From Cordia subcordata (Eukaryota > Streptophyta > Magnoliopsida > Boraginales > Cordiaceae), in contig JAPTOF010000033.1 of assembly GCA_028554755.1 (NCBI GenBank), positions 186,001 through 250,000 on the forward strand: DNA of 64,000 nt, in the 5' to 3' direction. The notes below the pieces were generated by a model, which did no database searches, was not told the origin of the DNA, and saw nothing but the letters and a program-made list of their open reading frames with translations. The position numbers and the translations under genes were made by a program. This document shows positions 11,434-22,281 of the stretch, one piece after another; positions within the stretch are counted from its first letter, which is position 1; every line of letters starts with the position of its first letter.

Positions 11434-11889
11434 CACACAAACACACACACACATAGAGATCAGCTCCCAAAGTCTCTCGTCGTAGGTCTTGGGGGTGGGG
11501 GTGGTGAGGGCCGCGTGGTGGTGGTGGGGGGCTTTATCTTTGTTCTGGTGGTGGTGGTTGTGTGGTGTTGGCTGTGTGGTGTTGGTGGTATGTGGTAGTG
11601 GTTGCATGGTGTTGGCTAGGAGCTTGAATTAGAAAAAAATAAACATAGGGGTTATGTGTGCAAAAAAATGAAGACCTATCTCATTCTTCGCGTGTCTTGC
11701 ACAATCACAGTTAAAATAGATATAGCAATTTTGTGAATTCAAAGATAAACTGTGTCATTAGACCTAAACACAAGTGATCTATACGCTAAAAAAATCCCAA
11801 AAACAAAATAATAATTAGCTTCACCAGGAAACATGCATGGATTAGATTGATATACAATAATTAGTAGCGAGCAAGAACTTTTTACTGAA

Positions 11890-12013
11890 CAACGATCGTG
11901 ACAATTCATTGTTGGAAATATTTCATCGAATTGATCATCAGAATCATTGAGAAGAAATCTTGTATCAAGAGCGAAGGGTAAGGATCAGAATCTGCTATGC
12001 TTTTGCTCTACAT
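11890..12013 (-). pseudogene. Type A ERF pseudogene, N-terminal fragment only
   Basis: From the ancestral ATG at 12013 the minus strand reads Met-stop (ATG TAG), then SKSIADSD, then loses frame within the SDLTLL motif. Nucleotides AATGATTCTGATGATCAATT match the 54982 gene closely and identity continues to about 11890, where similarity stops near a compound transposable element. The AP2 domain and C-terminus are absent. The upstream promoter block is still recognisable. Confidence 0.75.
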
Positions 12014-12107
12014 ATTCTTTGAACTAATTGATGATAATTAGTATGAGGATATTGTAATCTTTGAGGTTTCTGATTGTTGTGAATGGAAGGTTAGCAATTG
12101 GTATGTG

Positions 12108-12290
12108 TATATAAAGAGGGAAGACAATCTGATCTCATCTTTATTTGACGCACGTTCTCCTTTTCCTTTTCAACAATAACTTTGTTTATTTTAATGACAC
12201 TGTTTCAGGTGATAACATTTATTGGGGTTTCTTTGAAGGTGCGGTACTGCTGGTGGTTAACAACAACAAGGGCTTATAATTAAATTAATG
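12108..12290 (-). promoter_or_regulatory. Relic promoter of the truncated type A ERF
   Basis: It retains a TATA-like TTTATATA at 12108-12115, GAACGTGC at 12150-12157 in place of AAACGTGC, and the conserved CACCTGAAAC-type block near 12205. It is colinear with the 1734-1895, 54720-54877 and 57590-57720 promoters. Confidence 0.55.
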
Positions 12291-12763
12291 GTAGATAAGA
12301 CCCAACTGCTCTATATTTTCTTATATGTATATTCTTTTGTTTGTAGTTTCAAATTAGTTAATATATTTATATACTTTCTAAAAGTAGAGTATACACTCAC
12401 TCCAATTGACAATGATATAGATTCTTTGTAACCGAAGCAACAAAATATCCAACATATGCTTTGAAACAGGGGGTGCTAATATAATGCACTTATGGCAAAG
12501 TGGAAAAGAGTATCATATACTTATAATAAAATATAGAAGAGTTGGGTACAAGAAAAGAAAAAAAGAATAAAGAAAGAAAAAAAAGAGGCTTTTTTTTTTT
12601 TTGGTGAAAATGCATTCGTATCGCATGTATATGACACGCGCTATAACTTTTGATGGAAAAACATAGGGGAGAAAGTCAGCTTTAGTTTAAAAAAACTAAG
12701 ACGAATAATTAACTAAAAATATATAATAATTAACTAAATATATATAAAACTAAAAATATACAA
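12291..12763. other. Non-coding AT-rich interval
   Basis: Nothing recognisable except an A-rich and T-rich tract near 12540-12602 and AT-rich phrases (ACTAAAAATATA) that are repeated before the LINE fragment. Confidence 0.35.
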
Positions 12764-13070
12764 TGGAGGCGGGCGCTTGAGGCAGTTGGAGGATACATTT
12801 CTCACATTTTGAGAGAGGCCAATTCAGTGGCGGACTGTCTAGCTAACATGGGAGTTAATATGACGAAAACGCATATAAAATCTCTTCAGTGGAGGCAATT
12901 TCTTACGTTTGAGGCAATTGGGGTTGTCTCACATTCGTCGGTAGGAGCAGCTTGTAGGTTTATCGGCTTGCATGAACTTGGCTTCTAGGTTGGTTTTCTG
13001 AGTTTGCAATAAAATTTCAGGGGTGACCCTGTTTGCCTAAAAAATAAAATAAAATAAAATTAAAAATGTA
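12764..13070 (+). pseudogene. 5-prime-truncated LINE, RNase H end and polyA
   Basis: 12764-12988 is open for 74 codons and encodes YISHILREANSVADCLANMG, matching the C-terminal RNase H region of plant L1 LINEs (HIxREANxVADxLAxxG). After the stop comes a short tail ending in AAAATAAAATAAAAT. TAAAAATATA-like sequence before the fragment and TAAAAATGTATA after the tail look like a target duplication of about 10-13 bp. All upstream reverse transcriptase sequence is missing. Confidence 0.75.
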
Positions 13071-13094
13071 TAATAAAATATCATGCACCTGAGA

Positions 13095-13170
13095 TAATAT
13101 ATATATATATATATGTATTTATATGTATGTATGTATGTATATGTATATATATGTATGTATATGTATATAT
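13095..13170. repeat. AT and ATGT microsatellite
   Basis: An AT dinucleotide run is followed by ATGT/GTAT units. Low complexity only. Confidence 0.8.
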
Positions 13171-13189
13171 CTAATGTCGTTATAATATG

Positions 13190-14000
13190 CTATTGTTGCT
13201 AAGCACGTTGCATTATTTCCGAGAGTGCCATTAAAATTAATATAAAGCCACTCTGTCGCTCTCAGGTTACCTCCAGCAAAATGCCAACACAATTCTGCAA
13301 AGCCAACGTGTAATTATTGGAAGATACACATTTATTAGTGCATAATATAATATAAGGACGATACAATCTAATTCTAGATTACATCTTCCTAAAATTTTGA
13401 AGATCAATATAAATACTTTTTAAATAATAAAAATTAATTAATTATTTTATAAAAAATTAAATTTATATTAATATTTTTAAGGAAGCTCTCTAGCTAGGCC
13501 CTCCTTGGATATCTAACCACAAATAAACTATTATAAATTTTGCTGAACAATCTTGACTAATACCCGTAATAGATGTTCACTTACAGTACTAGTTTACAAC
13601 TGATATCATATTATTATCATATTAATTCATATATGGATAAATTATGTCATAAGTTTTTTACGTTGTTATTTTTCTTTAAATATCTATTATTTTAAAATAT
13701 TCAACTAGTTTTTAATATTTCACAAATATAATCAAATTAATCTTTACTGCTTCAATATATTCATATTAGTTATTAATGTCTCATAAATTTATTCAAATTA
13801 TTCCTCAAAATAAGTATAACAAGAGGGACTACTTTAACTAAGTTTGTCAAATATTGACTACTTATATGATTCTTTTGAGACATCAAATGCTAGTTTAACT
13901 TATTTATAAAATATTAAGTACTTATTTGAATGTTCTAAAATAAATGGATACTAATTTGAAGAAAAGAACTAACGTTAGAGACTCCTTTTGCAATCTTTAC
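13190..14000 (-). repeat. 3-prime cluster block, copy 1
   Basis: Sequence around GGCCCTCCTTGGATATCTAA (13498) and the following GCTGAACAATCTTGACTAAT occurs in reverse complement near 41540-41640 and 53200-53290. Adjacent parts (CACATTTATTAGTGCATAAT and the 13620-13990 AT-rich piece) match 41180-41870. In all three cases the block lies on the 3-prime side of, or between, type B ERF units, so it marks the duplicated unit. Confidence 0.65.
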
Positions 14001-14314
14001 ATATCGCTATCCCCTTCAACTGCATCACCCTTTGTCACTTAATTATTGGTCCGATTGCTCAAGCAAGGAACTAATTTCTCTGTATTTTAATTTCTCTGTA
14101 TCTTCAACATATTTATGTGTATTCCATGTTTATATATAATGCTAAGTTATAATTTTTTATTTAATAGACCCTAATAACTTTTGAGCACGACTATTTTGGT
14201 TGAAATGTAATATTATGGCATTAAAAGAAATAAAGTGTTGATAATGACGCTTTGTTGACACGAACACATTAATATGGAATTAATGTTTGCGTATATTGTG
14301 ATAAAAAAATATGT

Positions 14315-17084
14315 CACTACAAAAAATTAGTTTAAAGGCAACAGTTTTTTTTTTTTCCTTTTTTTCGTTATTTGCACCAGTTTTAAGACCACGGCCTATA
14401 ATTAGTAACTGTTTTGCAAATACCACCACAATGGCCGTCACTAATTCCATAATGTCACCTACTACGAATTTGGCAACGTTTCGTTTCAAATGGGTGACGG
14501 TTAATTAGTGTCAAAATTTCACTTTGAAAACACAATTAGCGACAGTTGTAAAACTGTTGTCTATGTATTTTTGTGGCAATTCATAACCGCTGCCTATTAT
14601 ATAACCAAATTAATTCGAATTAGCATTTACATAAAAAATTGTTATTCTAGTTCTGATCACTTCTAGTTCCTCCCATTGAATAAATAGTAAAAATGCACAT
14701 CAAAATTGACAAATCATGTAATAGTAGCAGGAATTTTTTTTTTGACCTAAGTTTTAACATTCCCGGCAAAAATGACCCATTTTTGGGTAGGTTTTAAAAA
14801 ATGATCCAATCTCTCTTTGGGAATGCGCAAGCCACGCTCCCAGAATGAGACTTGCGTTCCAAGAATGCGGTCGCTCTTCCAAAATGCGTTCCCGTTCCAA
14901 GAATGCGGTTAATGTTTTCGCCAGCCTTTAGCATAGTAGCACTTTATTATTTTTGCAAAGAATGTTAAAAATTGGGTCAAAAAATAAAAAACCCACAGCA
15001 GCAAGAAACGATTGCATTCCATAACTAGACAAAGCATGTGACAGATCTTCAAGCTGATGTGTGCTCTCAAGCATTGCAAAAAAAGGGAGAAACAGGTCCT
15101 TTTCTCTGAAATTCATAATCAACAACTAGCCTCTTATCTATAAGAATCTTTCAGGGTTATCCCTGAAAACAAAATCTTCAAAGTTGTTTCTGTCCTTCCC
15201 TTGAACAGCAATAAGTATTCAGCTACAGTGGCTGGCTCATCTGGAGAGTTATCCAATAAGCATTCAGAGGTCAAGTTCTTCTGTGTAGTTTCGCAGAACT
15301 AAAACATACTAACATAGATCTGAAAGATGCTGCAAGTTGAGATGTCGCAGTCAAAAATTCAGCAGCACAAGAGCCAAAAAAGGAGGAAGGAAAAGAGAAG
15401 AGAGAGAAAGAGATCTACAGAGACAGAGAGAAGGAAATAAATTAAATGGGGAAGAGAAGTCTTATTTGCCTCTTCATTTGCAATCGGCCTGCAAGGATCA
15501 TGATGGATTAATGAGAAGAGAAAGAATGAGAGAGATCAACCCTGGAAAGAAAATTGAAAAGTTAAATTTTTTGGCATTGAACCCAGACTGATAACATAAA
15601 GAACAAAAGACGATGTAAAAATGAGAGTGATGTTCATTTGCAATCATTAAAAACAAAACAAAATGAACCATTTGCAGTCAATGCTGCATTCACTGAGCTT
15701 GCTTGCCTCACCTCCACCACCTTATCTCATCCAAACAAGCCTCCAAACAATCAACATCTAAAGACCATCAAAAACAAAGCTGCCTTAAATCAACCTCTAT
15801 TTTGCACTTGTTCCACCTCCACAAACAGTATCCCTATCCGCCAAAAGTCTTCAATAACATCAAAAGGACTGAGATAAAAAAAAAAAATCCAAGCATGATA
15901 ACAAAAAATTACATCAACCAGCCACTTTATGTTAAAATTCAGCTAGTGCAGCTATGAAGCACATGCACAAGTAATAAAATAAGATGATCTTAGATTTCAA
16001 TAATTTCAAACCATCAAACCTAATAATAAAGCACATTGGTTTGAAGTATGACAAACAAAATTCAACAAATTAATTAAGGTACTAAATCACTAAATTTATC
16101 ATGCTCAAATTAAAATTACATAGATTAACCATACATGCACATGCGATAACATGTTTGGCGAAATCAAACGAACAATTATGGTGACATGATAAACCCTAGG
16201 TGTGTGTGTGTGTGTGTATATACATATATATGTCGTAGTTGGGATGGTGGAGTGTGGTGATCGTGGTTGGGAAGGAGTTTGGGGGAGCCGGTGGTGGCTT
16301 ATGGCAAAAGCTTGGGGTAGGGGGTGGTCGAGAGGGGAAGGGTGGTTTTGGTTTAATATGTATATTATACACAGCTAAGTGTTTATGTATAGTTAGGTGT
16401 GATATATAATATATGTGTAAATGTATATAGGTGTGTGTATATATATGTGCAAATATACATACATACTTTGCGTCGTATTTATTTTAAAAAAACGCCGTCT
16501 AGTAGGGGTTTTTTTATAATAGATGATTACTTTAATTGAAGGTTTTTGTAATTGAAGTGGAAAAAAATAAAAAATATTGGATAGCTGTTCGTTGTGGGAT
16601 TGGGCTTGGGGGTTAGGTAATTTGAAAACCGCCTAGTAGGGGTTTTTATACAGGTTGCAATTCATAGTCGTCACCTACGTTCATGTAGCGAAAAATTTTA
16701 GCAGCATTTAGAAAAAAGGTCGCTAATGCTAGTTTCTTTTGTAGTTAGTGGCTGTTTTTAATCGTCGCCTTTATTTTTGCTTCTTACTAAAAAGCGATGG
16801 TCAGCTAAACAACCGCCTATTTGGGGTTTTTCATAATTGGTGATAGTTTATAATCATCACCTATGTCTAAGTAGTAAAAGATTTTAACAGCATTTAAAAA
16901 CTATCACTAATGTTAGTTTTTGCTAATTAGCAACGGTTTTTAACTGCCGCCTTTAACTTTGCTTATTACTAAAAAGCGACAATTAGCTCAAATGCTTCCA
17001 ATAGTCATGTGTGTTCTCAACATAGGTGACGGTTCATTGAATGCTGCTGAAAAATTGTCGCCGTTTTAAAAAATTTTTGTAGTG
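14315..17084. mobile_element. Non-autonomous CACTA transposon (2770 bp)
   Basis: The left end CACTACAAAAAATTAG and the right end, read inward as CACTACAAAAATTTTTT, are inverted repeats. Both sides carry TGT (14312-14314 and 17085-17087), the 3-bp target duplication expected of CACTA elements. Subterminal repeats of the type GCGACGGTTxxxAACxGCCGCC occur at both ends (14520-14600, 16640-17060). No transposase frame is present. The interior holds a nested MITE-like piece (about 14725-14995) and unidentified sequence. Confidence 0.8.
14725..14995. mobile_element. MITE-like inverted repeat nested in the CACTA element
   Basis: TTTTTTTTTGACCTAAGTTT at the left and, inward from the right, TTTTTTGACCCAATTTTTAA are inverted repeats. 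Between them, TTCCAAGAATGCG-type words recur three or more times (14820-14905). Boundaries are approximate. Confidence 0.4.
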
Positions 17085-17087
17085 TGT

Positions 17088-17831
17088 CCAGTACTAATTA
17101 TGTATAATTTTTAAATTTTAATAGTTACAATATTATATCCTTTAATTCTATAAAAATAAATATAGAATCTTGATAAAACGTAATAAAATATAAATATATT
17201 AATGTAAAAAAATGAAATTAACACTGACTTAAAGAACCTAAAATTTATATTACTTCTTGTACATACACGTCTCACTGACTAGTTAATTTTATATAGAAGT
17301 AACATTACTTACATAGATGCCATTTGAAATACATTAATGAAATGGAACGTAATTGTACGGATGTACGTAAAGACTTCTGAAGGCGAGAAAACATTTAAAA
17401 GTGCATTCTAGAGATCAATAAATTTCTGAAGAAAACGTCTCCAGAATTAATTAATTAATTATCTTCTCGAGGTGCAGCACAAAAACGCAGCACTAACATG
17501 TACTATCGCAATCCTCTGATCTAAACACTTTTGATCTGGGATTTTAAAACAATCAAGGAGACAAGTAGATCAAATATTGATAATATAATACTTGTAGCTA
17601 TTGAAAGTTATTAATTTCAAAACCAACACTAAAAATATTTGATATAAACACTTGCAAAACTGGTGTTTGAACTAGCACTACAAATATTTGATGCGCAGCA
17701 AATTTGTGTTTTTCCTTTGAGCTAGTATATATTGCACTTGAGACTAATCTCTATTGGGACGAGAGTGGTAAAGAAAAAATCTTTTTAACAAGTGAGCTTC
17801 TTGGGATTCAAGAACTTGAACTCGATCGGTT
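17088..17831. other. 3-prime flank of the type B ERF
   Basis: Non-coding AT-rich flank. The last 250 bases (CTTTGATATAAACACTTG-like words) resemble the 3-prime flanks of the ERFs at 22282, 37558 and 51272, marking part of the duplicated unit. Confidence 0.4.
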
Positions 17832-18500
17832 TTAGATTTTCCTCCTTTTTGAGGTGCTTTCTGTTGACGAGGAGGAAGATGAAGGCTCTGCTGAACGTCT
17901 TCTTGGTTTTAACCTAAGAGGCTCTGGCATATTTGGGCCAACCAGGTGTGGAAAATTAACCTTAGCTTTTGCGCCTTTCAACTGGAAAGCAGCCCTATCA
18001 TACGCCAATGCTGCTTCCTCCGGTGTCTCATATGTCCCCAGCCAGAGTCTCGACCCTTTCCTAGCCGGGTCCCTTATCTCCGCCGCGAAATTCCCCCACG
18101 CCCGCCTCCTCACTCCTCGGTACCGCTTCCAGTTGTGGGACGGCGGCGCTCTCACTGTACGCGGTGGCGCCTCCACTGGTTCGGCTTCTTCAATGCCCAC
18201 AATGCCATCCAAGTTGTCCGCAGGGATAGATTCTGGTGGAGAATCCGTCTTCGAAATTGATCCCTTGGAGTCTTCTGGGAAATTGAATGTGTCGAATGTT
18301 AAATTAGGATCAAAATCCATCAACATGCTTGATGGACTCATTGGTAGAGATGTTTCTGGAAAATTATCAAAATCGTCAAGAAGAAATTGATTCATTGGAA
18401 GAAACGTTTCTGGAAAATAATCATAAGAATCGTCAAGAAGAAATTGTTGAATAGACTCAAGGAGAGCTAGGTCAGATTCTGAGATGGGGTTAGCAAACAT
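17832..18500 (-). CDS. ERF group IXa transcription factor, type B, altered PWGK motif (222 aa)
   Basis: Predicted nuclear [21 protein letters not shown] occupies residues 7-24, and an acidic repeat (QFLLDD...FPET.LPM) occurs twice at 19-37 and 38-55; the first copy has one extra residue (YDY). The AP2/ERF domain is at about 127-184. Unlike almost all ERFs it reads [10 protein letters not shown] instead of [10 protein letters not shown], and KGSRLWLG instead of KGLRLWLG, with VNFP for LNFP; the tryptophans and the AAEIRDP arginine remain. The C-terminus is poly-Ser then SKRRKI. The frame starts at the Met next to the motif. It is the sister of the gene at 51272 (shared [15 protein letters not shown]). 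DNA binding may be altered; whether it is still active cannot be told. Confidence 0.93.
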   Translation of the reverse strand: MFANPISESDLALLESIQQFLLDDSYDYFPETFLPMNQFLLDDFDNFPETSLPMSPSSMLMDFDPNLTFDTFNFPEDSKGSISKTDSPPESIPADNLDGIVGIEEAEPVEAPPRTVRAPPSHNWKRYRGVRRRAWGNFAAEIRDPARKGSRLWLGTYETPEEAALAYDRAAFQLKGAKAKVNFPHLVGPNMPEPLRLKPRRRSAEPSSSSSSTESTSKRRKI

Positions 18501-18574
18501 GTTTGATGATGTTTTTACTTTGCAAATTGAATGATTGTTTTCGGGTTTGAGTTTAACGTATAAGAACGCGGCTA

Positions 18575-18720
18575 CAATATAAGGGGTTGGGAAAGAATCT
18601 CGGCTTGCTATTTTTGCACGTTTGCTGCATGCAGGGAAATCTTAAATTAATTTAATTATTATCTCATCAGATGAACACATTTTAGGGCTTTCAATGATGG
18701 TCCAGCCTGTCATAAACTCT
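18575..18720 (-). promoter_or_regulatory. Type B ERF promoter with T/G-box and TATA
   Basis: On the minus strand AAACGTGC lies at 18616-18623, followed by AAAAATAGCAAGCC and a weak TATA (TTATATTG, 18575-18582). The arrangement is colinear with the promoters of 22282, 37558 and 51272. GCGAAAGTTC-like and CAATTGAAAG-like blocks further up are also shared. The inferred role is a MYC2-type binding site. Confidence 0.6.
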
Positions 18721-18834
18721 CGCCAAAGCTAAAAGACAAATAAGTAATTAAAAATATATTTATTTTAATTTGCATACGCGAAGCTATGAAAGAAAATTTT
18801 AATAAATTAAAAAATTTGAATAAAGAAATAATTA

Positions 18835-19012
18835 CTTTTTTTTATTGTAAGGGAGACATAAGGGGGGTTTGTTGGAGCTATTTCTCCTCATATGCCTCTC
18901 TACAATGGCAAGGCAAGAATTGCCATTGTAGAGAGGCTCTTGCAGTTGGCCTAAAGCCAATTATGTGGCAATTCTTCTGTGGACGGTGACCCCTATTTTA
19001 TCTTTCTCCAAC
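18835..19012 (-). mobile_element. Small retroposed sequence (178 bp) with perfect hairpin
   Basis: The insert lies between identical 12-bp AAGAAATAATTA copies (18823-18834 and 19013-19024) and has a T-run at its left edge, so on the minus strand it ends in polyA. The site is unoccupied in the paralogous upstream block of 22282 (near 23300). It contains GCCTCTCTACAATGGCA and its exact complement separated by 10 bases, and its outer parts carry GTTGGAG/CTCCAAC. This looks like retrotransposition of a structured small RNA or a short SINE. Confidence 0.65.
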
Positions 19013-19934
19013 AAGAAATAATTATTTTAATGTGTAGAAATTTATATTATTAATTGGTGAAAGCTAAGTAATTAAAGTGAATTCCCACCATAAAGAAACA
19101 TTTATATTCTGGAACAAAAGTATTGCTGCGACAAATGGGAATGAAAAATCTTGGCGTCATGGTTGAAACGCGAATAAAATCAAACCATGAAATAAAATTT
19201 TCGAATTAAAAAGATACAAAGTTGGGAATAGCAAAGAAAGTTCCGTTATTTTTCCTTTTCCCTTTTCCATGTATAGTAATGGGAGCATTTTTTATTTTTA
19301 TTTTTTATGACAAAGAACATTTACTTATAGGAACGACCTTGCGGCTGGACCACGCTTATTGAATGAAAGGGATTGGAACCCCTTGCGATATAAATGTGTA
19401 TCAGATCTCTTGTATTTTAAAATTTTTTTATACTTTCCGCTTTAAAAGAAAGCATGATAGCTCTTCATTAGAAAGTAAAAGAAGACGTATACTTATTAAA
19501 TTAGGGAATAGTTTTAGCGGTTGAGACTACTTACTTGAAATGATAACCTAAGATTGAATTCCAAAAGAAACAGACAATTTAAAGAGGAAAAATAAAATAA
19601 GGAATATATTCCATGCTTTAAGAAAATAAAAAAATTATATATAAGAGAATTTTGATATATAATGTAGTGAGTCTGATGTGCTTTAGGCGGCAAATCACAT
19701 AGGATTAGTGGATCTATTTTACCAAGGTATTGGAACTTGGAAATGCTAATTAAATTGCTCCGTACTCTGCAAATGGAGTTTATTGAACGCGCAAAACGAC
19801 TTGCAAGTACGCGGAAGAAACATTAAGAAAAAGAAAGAACATGGTCACATTTGCATCATGGAACTTCGAATAATTTCTAACAATAAGAGAAGTTCTCGAC
19901 TTTATTACAGGGACGATGGTCTGTTGGGAGGCAT

Positions 19935-20145
19935 AAGGCTCGTTAAGATTGATAATTCTTAAAGTGTTTTTTAAGTTTTTTTTTGAAAGTTAAGATTTTT
20001 GAATTCTGAAAGAAAGTTAAACATGAAATTTTAAAATTTTATATTTTTTTGAAAATTAAATTAAATACTTATTATTAAAAAAAAGGATGTGTTTTCTAAT
20101 AAATTAAGCATGTACTCATATATATAATCAACCTTAACGAGCTGT
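19935..20145. mobile_element. Harbinger-like MITE relic
   Basis: GGCTCGTTAAGATTGA on the left and AGCTCGTTAAGGTTGA inward from the right form inverted repeats around an AT-rich core. It resembles the GGCCCGTTTGGATTG family but is degenerate. Confidence 0.45.
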
Positions 20146-21206
20146 TAATTACTAAATGAGCAGGTAGTACGAGTTGCAAGATGCTGAAGATTTACGATGT
20201 GCATGGTGCTATTATTTTATTTTTACTTGCAAATTAAAAACAACACGTAAATTAAAAAAAAAATAAGAAATTGCTGTTTAATATCTTAACAGGCTCCTTC
20301 TAGAAGGAAGATTACGATCACGTTTATATTAAGGAATTTCGCTTCACAGTTAAGAAAAGTTTTGGTCATCAGAAGTTTACTTATTCTTAATTAAGTCATC
20401 CATGTGATGCACAGAAAGCTAGAAAACCATGTATTTGTGGTGTTTAATTAGTGTAAAAAAATTATTATGCTTCTCGCTTCTTAGTTTAAAAGGCGTTTCA
20501 TTCATAGTAAATAACTTCTTTTGGTTTTCTGGCCATATAACTTCCTTTCAACATTATGAAAAATGGCCAACCCTTGCCAAGCTCTCACTCAACCCAACCA
20601 AAAAAAAAATAGAAAAATAGAAAAAAGGAGCAGGTTGCTTTTTTTTTTAAAAAAAAAAATTTTGAGTAAAAAGAATTTTGTTTTCAGTAAGAAGAACAAA
20701 AATTGTGTAAGTGTAGATTACTTTCATGAAATGGGATACAATATGCGATCTCATAAGTCGAAAATAGTTTTTCAGTAACAGGACCTTCTTTTGATTGCTA
20801 ATTACATACATTTTCAGTGTGCACTTCAGTATAATTATTTTCAGGGGCAATAGTCTAAATTAAGCTGAGACTTTTTCAGCATAACATTATGAGAAGATTT
20901 AGATGTCTAAAATATTTCTAAATCTATTGCCATAATATACTCATGTTTTCGGCATTCATCCTCCCTAATTTGATTTCAATTTGATCTGAAGAAGGAGAAC
21001 AAAATATTTACATTATTCCGTTATTGAATGCGCAAAATTAATTATATTTATTCTTGCAACTTCACGTCACGTCTGGCAAAAGAAAATATGAATCAGCTCT
21101 CTATAATTTTAATAACTTGTTGTCTCTACTTATAAAATACTTTGCCAAATCTCACCATGTGAAGCTTTGACACGAATCATAATAACGTTGTTATCTTCAA
21201 ATGCCC

Positions 21207-21835
21207 CTTGTGTCCATAATTCTTCAGTTTTCTGAGCAATCTGATCCTGCTTCTTTGGATTCTGCACTCTCTAATTCTACATTCTGATTACTCTCAGATT
21301 AATCCTCTTCAAGACAGTTCTTCTTTTCCTCAATTGTCTTCTAGTTCCTCATCCTTTGGCCCTGTTCCACCTCCCAAAAAAGATCCCTGAAGCCAAAGCT
21401 CTTCAACGTTAATTTCTTTATCATTGAACCAGTTTCTAATGAACTCTCAATGCTTTGGAGAACCATCAATGTACACTCATCTACAAGAGGCCATGGCAGC
21501 AGAATTTAAGGCCCCATAGGATCAAGGGACTTGGGAATTGGTACCATTGCCTCCACAAAGACAACCTGTAGGTTACAAACGGGCATATAAAATTAAGAGA
21601 AATGCTAATGGTATGGCTGGAACAAAGCTACACTTGTTGCAAAGGGATTTTATCAGAGTTATGAGTGGAATATCAAGAAACATTCAATCCGATTGTCAAA
21701 TTGTGAGGGGTCATTTCATTAGCAATCGCTTCAAACTAGGAGATTATGTGTTGAAAATTGCTGCTCAATTATTTAAAAATAAAAAAGCATCAAAGCATCT
21801 AGATTCTGCACCTTTATTCTAGAAGAATTATGCTT
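21207..21835 (+). pseudogene. Copia polyprotein fragment (reverse transcriptase start)
   Basis: The plus strand encodes EPSMYTHLQEAMAAEFKAP-like sequence, a stop, then TWELVPLPPQRQPVGYKRAY and KIKRNANG. These match the beginning of the Copia reverse transcriptase domain (WxxAMxxEL, TWxLVPLP, VGCKWVYKVK). Upstream, 21215-21480 resembles the interior of the Copia element at 38550-40882 (shared CTCTTCAAGACAGTTCTTCT and CCTGATCC/CCACCTCCC words) in inverted orientation. There are multiple stops and no LTRs. Confidence 0.65.
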
Positions 21836-22281
21836 GGAGGCAAAGCAATTATTTAGCATGTTTTTACTGTAGCATACTTAGTACTCTTGCAATAAATTCT
21901 AGGATGTTCCAAATGTCTGGTGATCAGGCGTCGCTCTTGTAAATAGCCATTAGTGGTCCTGTATTGTACCAAGCTCATAAGCAAGAGAGTCAAAAACACT
22001 AGGCTCCAAGGAGCCTATGAGCTTCACTATATCGAGTCATGAGCCATTACACGTAAGTCTTGACTCAACTAATATTGGAGATACGATACTCCAACAATCA
22101 ATTATTATGTTGTACTATTTTCGATCTAACACTTTCGATCGCCGATAATATAATACTTGTACTTAGTGATAATTGATCTTGATCTGGTGGCTAATTATAA
22201 CACTAACAATCTTTGATATAAACACGTGGAATTTATATGCAGACTACACTTATTCCAACTATTGAAAACTTGAACTACATT
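21836..22281. other. 3-prime flank of ERF 22282
   Basis: No gene is seen. The last 150 bases (TTTGATATAAACACGTGG and GAAAACTTGAACTACATTTTA-like words) are shared with the 3-prime flank of the ERF at 37558. Confidence 0.4.

Larger units (their letters stand above)
8505..11815. mobile_element. Compound element bounded by ~100-bp inverted repeats
   Basis: Sequence at about 8530-8612 (TTTTTTTGCTTATAGACTC and onward) is the reverse complement of sequence at about 11700-11795, with several mismatches, giving long terminal inverted repeats. Just inside each end are C-rich (10230-10340) and G-rich (11480-11610) low-complexity tracts. The interior holds an LTR-like block (8690-10111) and a truncated Copia element (10425-11433). 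Class is uncertain; a MULE-like foldback is most likely. Confidence 0.4.
18650..21200 (-). repeat. Upstream cluster block of the 17832 ERF
   Basis: A long block shared by type B units. It includes GGCTCCTTCTAGAAGGAAG (20291), TTGCAAGTACGCGGAAG (about 19801), a GCATGATAG/TCTTCATTAG stretch, and 20640-21200, which is matched in reverse complement by 41860-42420. Other copies lie upstream of 22282 and 37558, and twice before 51272. No gene is seen in it. Confidence 0.65.

Noticed and set aside
13095..13170. Regularly spaced repeats that could suggest a CRISPR-like array
   Set aside because: Simple ATGT microsatellite in a plant nuclear context; no unique spacers.
15337..15957. Open frames of 79-84 codons in the CACTA interior
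   Set aside because: Biased composition, no recognisable motif, overlapping frames of similar length; best regarded as chance.
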